64,000 nt of DNA from Paractinoplanes ovalisporus (GTDB lineage: Bacteria; Actinomycetota; Actinomycetes; Mycobacteriales; Micromonosporaceae): NCBI RefSeq assembly GCF_016834655.1, contig NZ_JAENHP010000009.1, positions 285,201 to 349,200 of the forward strand, read 5' to 3'. Each line of letters opens with the position of its first letter. Position 1 is the first letter of the stretch. Below the pieces are notes generated by a model, which saw only the letters and a program-made list of their open reading frames with translations, was not told the origin of the DNA and did not search any database. Positions 52,244-61,900 of this stretch are shown one piece after another. The translations under genes and the position numbers were made by a program.

Positions 52244-53251
52244 TCACCGGGCCAGGGCGTACGCGTAGGCGGGAAACCACTGGCCGGCCGGGGGTTGACC
52301 CGGCCCGCAGGCGCCATCGGACTCCCCAGGACGTTTCACCCAAAGGTACGCATCGACCAGCGTGTGCCCCGTCCGCAGCGTGGGCGCGGGCCCGAGCCGG
52401 CGCCCGGCCGGGTTGCACCAGTGGCGGTCCCCGGCGCCGCGCTGGGCCGGCCCGTTGCCGTTGCGGCTGGTGTCGACCACGAAGTGCTTGCCGCCGAGCA
52501 GACCCGAGACCACTTTCCCGTACGCCACGTTGTCCGCCGTGGTCTCGAAATTCGCCACGTTCAGCGCGAACCCGCTCGCCGTGCCGATCCCCGACTGGCG
52601 CAGGGCGGGCCCGATCTGCCCGGCCGGGATCCACGTCGGGTTCCCGGCGTCGACATAGACGTGCACGGCCAGGTTCGCCCGCAGCGCCGCCACCGCGTGC
52701 CGCAGCAGCCCGTAGCGCTCGGCCACCCGCGCCGGGGAGAGGCAGCCGCGGACGGCCTGGGCCACCGCGTCCGGCTCCAGCACCACGATGGCGCGGTGAC
52801 CGCGCAGGGCCCCGGCCAGCGCGGTCACCCACCTCCGGTAGGCCGCGGCGTCGGACGCCCCGCCCCCCGAATGCCCCGAGCAGTCCCGGTGCGGAATGTT
52901 GTAGAGCGTCAGCACCGGGGTGCGCCGGGCGGCGGCGGCCGCGGTGACCAGCCGCCGCGCCCGCTCGACGTAGCCCGGGGAGTCGTCGGTGAACCAGACC
53001 GAGGTCGGCTGGTCGGCGATCCGGCGCACGACGGCCGCGTCCGACGTCCGGCCGGCCTGGTCGAGCCAGCGCACGGCGGAGACGGCCGCACCCGTCGGGT
53101 CGACGTAGAGGTGCGGGCTCACCGAGTGCGGGGGGTGCGGGATTCTTACCTCGGGGTCGCGCTCGCGGGCCCCGGCGGCGACCGCGAGGGTGCCGAGGCC
53201 GACGAGCGAGGCCGCGAGGATCAGGGGCAGACGGGCCCGGACGGCCATCAC
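52244..53251 (-). CDS. cslZ: GH6 endoglucanase of the CslA/GlxA locus
   Basis: A 335-residue exported protein (hydrophobic N-terminal segment about 5-25) of glycoside hydrolase family 6. It contains YNIPHRDCSGHS, IVVLEPDAVAQ with the catalytic acid aspartate, HVYVDAGNPTW, NVANFETT, DTSRNGNG and WVKRPGESDGACG, all GH6 landmarks including the cysteine pairs. Its start overlaps the glxA stop by 4 bp (ATGA). In Streptomyces the third gene of the cslA-glxA locus is an endoglucanase (cslZ) needed for normal glycan deposition at hyphal tips; the symbol is given on that basis. Confidence 0.9.
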   Translation of the reverse strand: MMAVRARLPLILAASLVGLGTLAVAAGARERDPEVRIPHPPHSVSPHLYVDPTGAAVSAVRWLDQAGRTSDAAVVRRIADQPTSVWFTDDSPGYVERARRLVTAAAAARRTPVLTLYNIPHRDCSGHSGGGASDAAAYRRWVTALAGALRGHRAIVVLEPDAVAQAVRGCLSPARVAERYGLLRHAVAALRANLAVHVYVDAGNPTWIPAGQIGPALRQSGIGTASGFALNVANFETTADNVAYGKVVSGLLGGKHFVVDTSRNGNGPAQRGAGDRHWCNPAGRRLGPAPTLRTGHTLVDAYLWVKRPGESDGACGPGQPPAGQWFPAYAYALAR

Positions 53252-55200
53252 CGCACCTTGAGCCAGCGGGCGACCGACGGCCGCCCCTGGTCGTCGACGA
53301 GGAAGAGCATGTGCCAGCCGGACGACGCGATCCCGGCCTCGCGGGGCACCCGCAGCTCCAGACGGCCGCCGGCCGACCGCTTCAGACCGAGCGCGACCGA
53401 GCGCTGGTCGGTGTCGGTGCCGTGGGTGACCGAGCTGGGCCGCAGCAGCCGGGCCGACCGGATCCGGTCCGCCTGCGGCGTGGCCACGGTGAAGGCGCCG
53501 CCCCGGGTGACCTCGCCGGGTGCGTCCGCGATGACCGGGCGCTCGCCCTTGAACAGATACGGCGGGCTGTAGACCTCGATCCGCTGCTCGAACGTGCCCG
53601 GCGCCTCGCCCGAGCGGTCGTAGAGCGGGTCACTGCCCAACGTGATGAGCCGGCCGTCGGGCAGCAGGATCGCCTCGGAGTGGTAGTTGCGCCCGACCGT
53701 CGACTCGGCGGCCGTACGGAAGGAATTGGTCGAAGGCACGTAGAACTGCGCGTTGAACAGGTCGCTGCGCGTCTGACCCCGGTACGGCCCGCCGCGGTAA
53801 CCGGACGAGCCGCCGCTGGTGAAGACGGTGTCGTCGGGCAGCACCACGGTCGAGAGGTAGCGCGCCGGCTTGGGCAGGTCGGGGCCGGGACGGTAGACGG
53901 GCTTCCTGGCCTTGAGATCGACGATGTCCGTACGGGCGGTCGAGATCGGCGAGTCACCGACCCCGCCCCCACCGAAGATCATCACCTGCTGCTCCTGGGC
54001 CGGCGGCAGCAGCACCGAGGTGGCGGTCTCGTTGAGCTCGGGCTGTCGCAGGCCGGGCACGGGCTGGAAGCGGTTGTCGTCCAGACTCCAGATTCCCGGC
54101 GTACGCCCTTCCTGGTCGGAACCGTAGCCGCTGTTCGCGCCCGAGTAGAAGATCCGGCCGTCGGCCATCTGGTGCAGGCTCGGATAGGTCGGGAAGTAGC
54201 GCTCGTGCTTCTTCGACTCCGACCACGTGCGCTTGCTCGCGTCGTAGACCTCGTTGCGCCCGGGCAGGATGCGCCCGAACTGGTCCAGGCCCGAGACCGC
54301 CAGCACGTCGCCGTCGGTCATCGTGACCAGGGTCGGGTACCAGCGGTGCTCGACCATGTCGCCGGTGCGCTGGTAGCGCTCGGTGCGCGGGTCGAACTCG
54401 TACGAGGTCTTGTCACCCCCGTACTCCTGCTTCTCCCGCGTGATCTTGTCGGACACGCCGTACAGGTTGGTGGCGTCCGAGCCGGTCAGCCCCTCGATCC
54501 GGTACTGCGCGCCGTCCCGTACGACGGAAGCGTCTCCCGCGCGGACGGCGTCGACGAAGACCTCGACCTCGCCCGCCGTGATCGCGACGTGCGGCCCGTG
54601 CACCACCTTGCGGGCGGCCGGGACGGTGACCGTCTGCCGGCTCTTGTACTCGTGCCCGGCCGCCGAGCGGAACGTCGTGCCCTTCACGAACTTGCGCGCG
54701 CCGTGGTCGGGCGACTCGTTCTTGATCTTCATGACCCCGCCGGCCCGCTTCACGTCCTTCTCGAGCACCTCGTACGACTTGGTGCCGCCCGCGATGAGCA
54801 GGTTGCCGTTGGGCAGGAAGCTGTGCCCGGCGCAGAACACGTCGGTCGGGGTGTCGACCTCGCTGAACTCGTCGGTGCGGGGGTCGTAGAGGACCGTCCG
54901 GAACGTGCCCGCCTCGAACTGCTCACGGTTGTTGCCGCTGCCGGCCACGATCAGCACCTTGCCGGTGCTGAGCAGGGCGGCGTGGATCGCGTTGACCCGG
55001 AAGCCCTGGGGCACGGGCAGCTTGGCCCAGTGCCCGTACTTCTGCTTGTAGGACTGCCGGTTGATGTTGTAGTTGTGCAGCGCCTCGGTGCCGGCCGCGA
55101 GGACCGGGCGGTTCGCGAACGCGACCACGGCGAGCACCACCACCGCGACTGTTCCGCTGGCCATCCGGCGCGCGAGACTGGGGCGGGGGCGGGGCTTCAT
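53248..55200 (-). CDS. glxA: Galactose-oxidase-like copper radical oxidase GlxA
   Basis: A 650-residue exported protein with an N-terminal hydrophobic segment (about 14-36). A seven-bladed Kelch domain (GKVLIVAGSGN, GNLLIAGGTKSY, GDVLAVSGLDQFG, DDTVFTSGGSSGY) and a C-terminal DUF1929-type domain follow. Cys123 in DVFCAGHSF is the expected partner of the Tyr-Cys redox cofactor. RWYPTLVTM, GRNYHSEAILLPDG and SSVTHGTDTDQR supply the tyrosine and histidine copper ligands. This is the Streptomyces GlxA type, which works with CslA on a surface beta-glucan. It is coupled to cslA and cslZ by ATGA overlaps. Confidence 0.94.
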   Translation of the reverse strand: MKPRPRPSLARRMASGTVAVVVLAVVAFANRPVLAAGTEALHNYNINRQSYKQKYGHWAKLPVPQGFRVNAIHAALLSTGKVLIVAGSGNNREQFEAGTFRTVLYDPRTDEFSEVDTPTDVFCAGHSFLPNGNLLIAGGTKSYEVLEKDVKRAGGVMKIKNESPDHGARKFVKGTTFRSAAGHEYKSRQTVTVPAARKVVHGPHVAITAGEVEVFVDAVRAGDASVVRDGAQYRIEGLTGSDATNLYGVSDKITREKQEYGGDKTSYEFDPRTERYQRTGDMVEHRWYPTLVTMTDGDVLAVSGLDQFGRILPGRNEVYDASKRTWSESKKHERYFPTYPSLHQMADGRIFYSGANSGYGSDQEGRTPGIWSLDDNRFQPVPGLRQPELNETATSVLLPPAQEQQVMIFGGGGVGDSPISTARTDIVDLKARKPVYRPGPDLPKPARYLSTVVLPDDTVFTSGGSSGYRGGPYRGQTRSDLFNAQFYVPSTNSFRTAAESTVGRNYHSEAILLPDGRLITLGSDPLYDRSGEAPGTFEQRIEVYSPPYLFKGERPVIADAPGEVTRGGAFTVATPQADRIRSARLLRPSSVTHGTDTDQRSVALGLKRSAGGRLELRVPREAGIASSGWHMLFLVDDQGRPSVARWLKVR

Positions 55201-56951
55201 ACAGCGGGCTCCTTGGTTTTTCGGCGGCGCTGGACGATCCAGATCGCCGGCGGGGTCAGGCAGATGAGCAGGTTGAGCGCGGGCCAGACGAACATCGCGT
55301 TGTCCACGTGACCGGTGATCTCGGCGACGATCAGCAGCACCACGAAGAACGCGGCCCAGCGCAGGCCGGGCGCGAACGTGGCGAGCCGGTCCGGGCTGGC
55401 CGAGTCGCCCTTGGGCGTGACCACGAACCCGGCCTTGCGGCGCAGCAGCGCGCCGACGAACGACGACACGTAGATCGGTGTGGACAATGTGGACGCGACC
55501 ATGCCGGTCAGGCCCGACGAACCCGCCTCCTCGTGCGGGCTGGTGTTGTGCCGGCGGTTGAACACGTACAGCCCGACCTGGAACAGCGCGGCGTCGATGT
55601 AGAGCATCAGCCACACCTCCTGCGGGACGTAGACGCCCTGGGCGCCGAGGGCCAGGTAGCAGAACGCGTTGACGGCGCCGAGCAGCCAGGCCAGCGCGGT
55701 CAGCGGGTAGTACGACATCAGCAGCGTGTAGTGCAGCGCGCGGCCCGGGCCGAGCTTGAACGCCAGCCGCGCGAACTTGCGCATGACGACCTCGTCGGTG
55801 CCGCGCGACCAGCGGTGCTGCTGGGTGAAGTAGTCCGTCCAGGCCGATGGGCCCTCACCCACGGCCAGCACGTCCGGCGTGTAGACGGACCGCCACTTCG
55901 CCGCGTGCAGGGCCAGGCTGGTTGCCATGTCCTCGGTGATCGAGTCCTGCAACCCGCCGATCGATCTCAGAGCCTTGATCCGTACGGCGTTGTTGGTCCC
56001 GACCAGCATGGCGATCCCGCGCCGGTTGCCGGCCCGCTGCAGCAGCGAGTGGAACAGGTACTGCTGCGACTCGGCCCAGCGCGTCACCAGGTTGTCGTAG
56101 TTGCCATAGATCTGCGGCCCGACCACGAACCCGACCTCGGGATCGCGGAAGTAGCCCAGCAGCCGCTCGCAGAAGTTGGGCAGCGGCACGTGATCGGGGT
56201 CGACCGACACGAACACGTCGTAGTCGTCGCCGTTCACCTCGACCCACGAGTTGTAGTTGCCGTGCTTGGTCTTCGCCTTGAACGCGCCCGATTCGGTGTT
56301 GAACTCGGCCCGGCCCTTGCGGCTGAAATGGCGGACGCCCAGCCGCTCGCACATGGCCCGCACCTCGGGGTCGTCGCCCTCGTCGAGCAGCCACACGTCG
56401 TACGTGCCGCCGTAGCGCACGTTGCGGGCCGCGCGCAGCGTCTTCTCGACCATCGCCACGGGTTCCTTGCCGGGCACGATCGTGGTCAGGAACGCCACGC
56501 GCATCGTCGTGTCCGGCACCACCGGCACCGGGTCGCGCGCCCACAGCGTCGACAGGCAGAGCGTGACCACGTTGACCAGCCGGAACAGCTCGATGGTGGC
56601 GGTCGCGCCGATCATCACGATGGCGCTGACGTAGTGCACCAGGCTCAGCGACCGGTCCGGGATCACGATCGACGCGATCAGCCACCCGAAGAACGTGCTC
56701 TCGAAGGCGAACGCGAACAGCGTGATCAGGACGGTGAGGAACGGGCGCCGCCGGGCCAGGCGCTTCATCCGTACGCGATAGGGCTCCTCGCCCTCGGCCG
56801 GCGCGGGATCGGCCGGACCGGCGAGCACGCTGTAGGCGCTGTAGTTGTAGCGCGCGGGCAGCAGCATCGTGGCCGCCTGCAACGCCGGACTGACACGCAC
56901 CCGCCCGGTCGGCCGCCGGGGTGCCGGGACCTTCTCCTGGACCTTGCGCAT
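55197..56951 (-). CDS. cslA: Cellulose-synthase-like glycan synthase CslA (GT2)
   Basis: A 584-residue processive GT2 enzyme. Two TM helices (about 72-130) precede the catalytic domain. The domain shows FLTTIVPGKEPV, LDEGDD, VSVDPDHVP (the DxD metal site), ITEDMATSLAL (the TED catalytic base) and QQHRWSRG (the QxxRW product-binding motif). Four or five TM helices follow and build the channel. It should polymerise a beta-glucan from UDP-sugar and extrude it for oxidation by GlxA and trimming by CslZ. The start and the preceding stop share one base (TGATG), tying it to the HypX-like gene. Confidence 0.94.
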   Translation of the reverse strand: MRKVQEKVPAPRRPTGRVRVSPALQAATMLLPARYNYSAYSVLAGPADPAPAEGEEPYRVRMKRLARRRPFLTVLITLFAFAFESTFFGWLIASIVIPDRSLSLVHYVSAIVMIGATATIELFRLVNVVTLCLSTLWARDPVPVVPDTTMRVAFLTTIVPGKEPVAMVEKTLRAARNVRYGGTYDVWLLDEGDDPEVRAMCERLGVRHFSRKGRAEFNTESGAFKAKTKHGNYNSWVEVNGDDYDVFVSVDPDHVPLPNFCERLLGYFRDPEVGFVVGPQIYGNYDNLVTRWAESQQYLFHSLLQRAGNRRGIAMLVGTNNAVRIKALRSIGGLQDSITEDMATSLALHAAKWRSVYTPDVLAVGEGPSAWTDYFTQQHRWSRGTDEVVMRKFARLAFKLGPGRALHYTLLMSYYPLTALAWLLGAVNAFCYLALGAQGVYVPQEVWLMLYIDAALFQVGLYVFNRRHNTSPHEEAGSSGLTGMVASTLSTPIYVSSFVGALLRRKAGFVVTPKGDSASPDRLATFAPGLRWAAFFVVLLIVAEITGHVDNAMFVWPALNLLICLTPPAIWIVQRRRKTKEPAV

Positions 56952-58729
56952 CAGGCGGACAGGGGCACAGCGGGCCGCACGACCGGCTGCCGTTGTTCCT
57001 TGGGCGCGATCCGGCTCACCGTCGTCTTGCGCGAGGTCAGCTGCAGGCGCTCGGGCGTTCCGGCCGGCTTCGCCTTGGTGACGAAGTCGCGCCGGGCCTG
57101 GGCGAAACCGGACCGGTCACCGAACATGTCGCGGCTCATCTCGGCCAGCTCGCGGGCCTCGTAGACCTCCAGCGGCACCCGCTCGGCGGCCAGGCTGCGG
57201 GCCTTGGCCTGACGACGACGGCGGGCGCTGCGCGGGTCACTCTCGCGCTCGGCCAGCTCGGTCAGCCATTCCGTGTACGCCTCGGGGTGCCGCGGCCCGA
57301 CCTCGTCGACCAGCCCGATCATGACCGCGTGGTCGGCGCTCACCGGGAGCTTGTCGTCGACCAGCCGCTGCGCGCCCTCGGCGCCGACCCGCTTGGGCAG
57401 GGTGAAGGTGTGCAGCTCGGAGCCGTACAGACCCATTTCGTAGTACGGGTTGAGGACGATGCCGGAGCGGCCGGCCACGATGTCGGCGCCCAGGCCGAGC
57501 ATGACGCCACCGGCTCCGGCGCTCCCGGCGTACGCGGAAATGACGACCTGCCGGGCGCACGTGATGATCTCGCGGCACACCTCGTTGATGGCCCGGATGT
57601 TGGCCCAGGCGCTGCCGGCCGGGTCGGGGGAGGCCTCGATCACGTTGAGGTGGATGCCGTTGCTGAACGCGTCGGTGCCACCGCGCAGCACCAGCACCTC
57701 GGTGTCCTGGGCGGCCGCGTGACGCAGCCCGGCCAGCAGCCGGCGGCAGTGCCCGGGGGCCATCGCGCCGTTGTAGAAGTCGAAGGCCAGCCAGCCGATC
57801 CGCCCGCTCCGGCGGTAGCGCACCTGGCGGTAGGCGTTCGGGGTCTCGGGCTCGGTGCCGACCGGCAGTGGCGAGTGCGGCACCCCGCGCAGACGAGCGC
57901 CGAGCAGCGTGGTGGCCGGGAGCTTGATTCCCGTACGCCCGTGGTTGGCCTCAGCCGCACGCAGGTGGCCCAGCCAGATGCTGCCGTCGCCGGTGCCGAC
58001 CAGCACCGCGCCCTGACGGCGGCTCAGCAGCGCGCCCGGTCGCTTGGTGCGGGTCGCCAGGCCGGGCGTGGCGTCGTAGGCGAACACCGGCAGCCCGCCG
58101 ACCTCGGTCCGCACACCCGGAGCGCCGTCGGCCGCCCGGATCTTGCGCAGGATCCGCTCGGTCGGGTCGGACCAGTCGAACGCGCGGTCGTCCTGGGTCA
58201 TCAGCGGCCGCGGCCGGGCCCCGGGCGTCTCGGTCGGCGCGTGATCGGCCGGAACCGGCGCGAAGTCCGGGTCGGCGGCCTTGGCCACCACCTCGAAGAT
58301 GCAGTCCATGGCGGCGTCCGCGACCGGGCCGTTGTAGAGCGACGACTTGCGCGGAGCGGCGGCCGGCATGCCGAAGGTGCGGGTCGCCCAGATCGGTCCG
58401 GCGTCCATCTCCTCGACCGCCTGCAGCGCCGTGACCCCCCAGGTGTGCGCCCGCTCGGCGATCGCCCAGTCCAGTGAGGACGGCCCACGGTCGCCGACCG
58501 GGCCCGGGTGGATGATCACCGTGCGCCGGTTCTTCCAGACCTCGGCCGGCACCCGGTCCTTGAGGAACGGGCAGAGGATCAGGTCGGGATCCGTGGCCCG
58601 CACCGCATCGATCATGTCGGACGCACTGGTGGCAAGCTGCACTCCCACGTCGTGCCCGGCCTCACGCAGCGCGCACCAGGCCCGCTGGCTCAGACCGTTG
58701 AACGCCGTAACGAGCAGCAGGATTCGCAC
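56951..58729 (-). CDS. HypX-like formyltransferase/enoyl-CoA hydratase fusion
   Basis: A 592-residue protein. The N-terminal domain is formyl-THF-dependent: IIHPGPVGDRGPSSLDWAI (His74 region) and EEMDAGPIWA (Asp109). A middle linker domain follows. The crotonase-type domain has FDFYNGAM, LRGGTDAFSNGIHLN, GSAGAGGVMLGLGADIV and NPYYEMGLYGSELHTF, keeping the Tyr and Glu of LYGSE. This is the HypX/HoxX architecture, which makes CO for NiFe-hydrogenase assembly from formyl-THF through formyl-CoA. No hydrogenase gene is in the window. GTG start with GGGGAGG upstream; it heads the cslA-glxA-cslZ operon. Confidence 0.88.
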   Translation of the reverse strand: MRILLLVTAFNGLSQRAWCALREAGHDVGVQLATSASDMIDAVRATDPDLILCPFLKDRVPAEVWKNRRTVIIHPGPVGDRGPSSLDWAIAERAHTWGVTALQAVEEMDAGPIWATRTFGMPAAAPRKSSLYNGPVADAAMDCIFEVVAKAADPDFAPVPADHAPTETPGARPRPLMTQDDRAFDWSDPTERILRKIRAADGAPGVRTEVGGLPVFAYDATPGLATRTKRPGALLSRRQGAVLVGTGDGSIWLGHLRAAEANHGRTGIKLPATTLLGARLRGVPHSPLPVGTEPETPNAYRQVRYRRSGRIGWLAFDFYNGAMAPGHCRRLLAGLRHAAAQDTEVLVLRGGTDAFSNGIHLNVIEASPDPAGSAWANIRAINEVCREIITCARQVVISAYAGSAGAGGVMLGLGADIVAGRSGIVLNPYYEMGLYGSELHTFTLPKRVGAEGAQRLVDDKLPVSADHAVMIGLVDEVGPRHPEAYTEWLTELAERESDPRSARRRRQAKARSLAAERVPLEVYEARELAEMSRDMFGDRSGFAQARRDFVTKAKPAGTPERLQLTSRKTTVSRIAPKEQRQPVVRPAVPLSA

Positions 58730-58915
58730 GTTGCCTCCCCAGGGAATGCTTTCTGCCGCTGCCCACTATTGCCCCGTTATCGATGGGTATGTCGGACATG
58801 GTGTGCGTTGTTGTGTGGGCACCCGTGAATGTCGGTGGTCCGGACTAAACTTGAGGTCGTACCCCCGCCCCATTGGGCGTTTGGGGTCTTTCGACGTGCT
58901 TGAGGTGTTCCACGC

Positions 58916-61900
58916 ATGCAGCTCTCCGGACTGATCCCCGCCGCGTTGCGCGACCGCGGTCTCGCGCGTGCCCGCGACCTCGCGCGCCGGGGCTTCGCCG
59001 AATCCGACGCACTCGACCTCACCGCGCCCGCCTCGCTGCGGCCCTTCGTCGTGGCCACCGTCGCCGGGGCGGCCGCGATCGGCGGCGCCGACCGGCCGGT
59101 ACTCGCCGTCACCGCGACCTCCCGTGAGGCCGACGACCTGGCCGACGCGCTGGGCTGCCTGATCAGCCCGTCCCGGGTCGCCGTCTTTCCCTCGTGGGAG
59201 ACGCTTCCCCACGAGCGGCTGTCGCCCCGCTCCGACACGGTCGGCCGTCGTCTGGCCGTGCTGCGCCGCCTCGCCCACCCCGGTGACGAGCCGGTCCAGG
59301 TGGTCGTCGCCCCCGTCCGCTCGCTGCTGCAACCCCAGCTCAAGGGCCTGGGCGACCTCGAACCGGTCGAGCTGACCGCCGGCGGCGAGGCCGAGCTGGA
59401 AGACGTCGCCCGGCGTCTGTCCGACATGGCGTACGCGCGGGTCGACCTGGTCACCAAGCGCGGCGAGTTCGCCGTCCGGGGCGGCATCCTCGACGTCTTC
59501 CCGCCCACCGACGAGCACCCGTCCCGGGTCGAGTTCTGGGGTGACGAGGTCGAGGAGATCCGCACCTTCGCCGTCGCCGACCAGCGCACGATCGACCCGG
59601 TCGACCGGCTGTGGGCGCCGCCCTGCCGCGAGCTGTTGCTGACCCCTTCGGTCCGCTCGCGCGCTGCCGACCTGGCTGTCGCTCATCCCGAGCTAGCGGA
59701 AATTCTGGACAAATTGGCCGAAGGGATCCCGGTCGAGGGCATGGAGTCGCTGGCCCCGGCGCTGCTCGACGGCACCGGCAGCATGGAGCTGCTGATCGAC
59801 TGCATGCCGGCCGGCACCCACGTGCTGCTCTGCGATCCCGAGCGCATCCGCACCCGCGCCCACGACCTCACCCGCACGTCCGACGAATTCCTCGAGGCGT
59901 CGTGGGCGGCGGCGGCCGTCGGCGGTCAGGCCCCGATCGACGTCGGTGCCATGGCGTTCAAAACCCTTGCCGACGTACGGGCCCACGCCGCGACCCTGTC
60001 GCAGCCGTGGTGGACGGTGTCGCCGTTCGGTCTGGCCTCGTCTGATTCCCCTTCCTCTTCTTTAGAAAATGATCAACCGTGGCTCGAGGCGCCGTCGGTC
60101 GAGGTCTCGCCCGACCTGGGTGACGCGGTGGCCCTGGCCGCCCAGCCGGTGCCGCTCTATCATGGCGACACCGCCAAACTCGCCGCCGACCTGCACGAGT
60201 GGGCCGCCGCGGGCTGGGCCATCGCGCTGGTCTTCGAGGGCCACGGCACCGCCCAGCGCGCCACCGAGGTGCTGCGCGACGCCGGCCTGGGCGTCACCCC
60301 GGCCGACTCGATCGAGACGCCGATCGAGGACGGGCAGCTGCTCATCACCTGCGGCGGGCTCAACCACGGTTTCGTCGACGCCGCCTCCCGCCTGGCCGTC
60401 ATCACCGGCAACGACATCAGCGGCGGCCGCGGCGCCTCCACCAAGGACATGCGCAAGATGCCGTCGCGGCGGCGCAACACGATCGACCCGCTCGAGCTCA
60501 AGCCGGGCGACTTCGTGGTGCACGAACAGCACGGCATCGGGCGCTACGTCGAACTGGTGCAGCGCACGGTCAACGGCGCCGACCGCGAATACCTCGTGAT
60601 CGAATACGCCGCGTCCAAGCGCGGCCAGCCCGGCGACCGTCTCTACGTGCCCACCGACCAGCTCGACCAGCTGTCCCGCTACGTCGGCGGCGAGTCGCCC
60701 TCGCTGCACAAGATGGGCGGCGCCGACTGGCAGAAGAGCAAGGCCCGGGCCCGCAAGGCCGTCCGTGAGATCGCCGCGCAGCTCATCCAGCTCTACGCGG
60801 CCCGGCAGGCCTCCCAGGGGCACGCGTTCGGCCCCGACACCCCGTGGCAGCGCGAACTGGAAGACGCCTTCCCCTACCAGGAGACGCCCGACCAGCTGGC
60901 CGCGATCAGCGAGGTCAAGCACGACATGCAGCTGGCCGTCCCGATGGACCGCCTGATCTGTGGCGACGTCGGCTACGGCAAGACCGAGATCGCCGTACGG
61001 GCGGCGTTCAAGGCGGTGCAGGACGGCAAGCAGGTCGCCGTGCTGGTGCCGACCACGCTGCTCGCCCAGCAGCACTTCAACACGTTCACCGACCGGATGG
61101 GCCAGTTCCCCATCACGATCAAGCAGTTGTCCCGCTTCCAGACGCCCAAGGAGGCCCAGCTCACCCTGGAACAGGCGGCCAACGGCACGGCCGACATCGT
61201 GATCGGCACCCACCGTCTGCTGTCGAACTCGACCAAGTTCAAGAACCTGGGCCTGATCATCGTCGACGAGGAGCAGCGTTTCGGCGTCGAGCACAAGGAA
61301 CAGCTCAAGGCGCTGCGGGCCTCGGTCGACGTGCTCACCATGTCGGCCACACCCATCCCTCGTACGCTGGAAATGGCCATCACCGGCATCCGCGAGATGT
61401 CGACCATCGCCACGCCGCCCGAGGAGAGGCACCCGGTGCTCACCTTCGTCGGCGCCCACGACGAGAAGCAGGTGGCCGCGTCCATCCACCGCGAGCTGCT
61501 GCGCGACGGGCAGGTGTTCTACCTGCACAACCGGGTCGAGTCGATCGACAAGGCGGCCCGGCGGCTGCGCGAGCTGGTGCCCGAGGCCCGGGTCGCGGTG
61601 GCGCACGGCCAGATGAGCGAGGAACAGCTCGAGAAGGTGATGGTCGGCTTCTGGGAGAAGGAGTTCGACGTCCTGGTCTGCACCACGATCGTCGAGTCCG
61701 GCATCGACATCCCCAACGCCAACACGCTGATCGTCGAGCGGGCCGACCTGCTCGGCCTGGCCCAGCTGCACCAGATCCGCGGCCGGGTCGGGCGGGGCCG
61801 CGAACGCGCGTACGCCTATTTCCTCTACCCCCGCGAGAAGCCGCTCACCGAGCACGCCCACGAGCGGCTGGCCACCATCGCCCAGCACACCGAACTGGGC

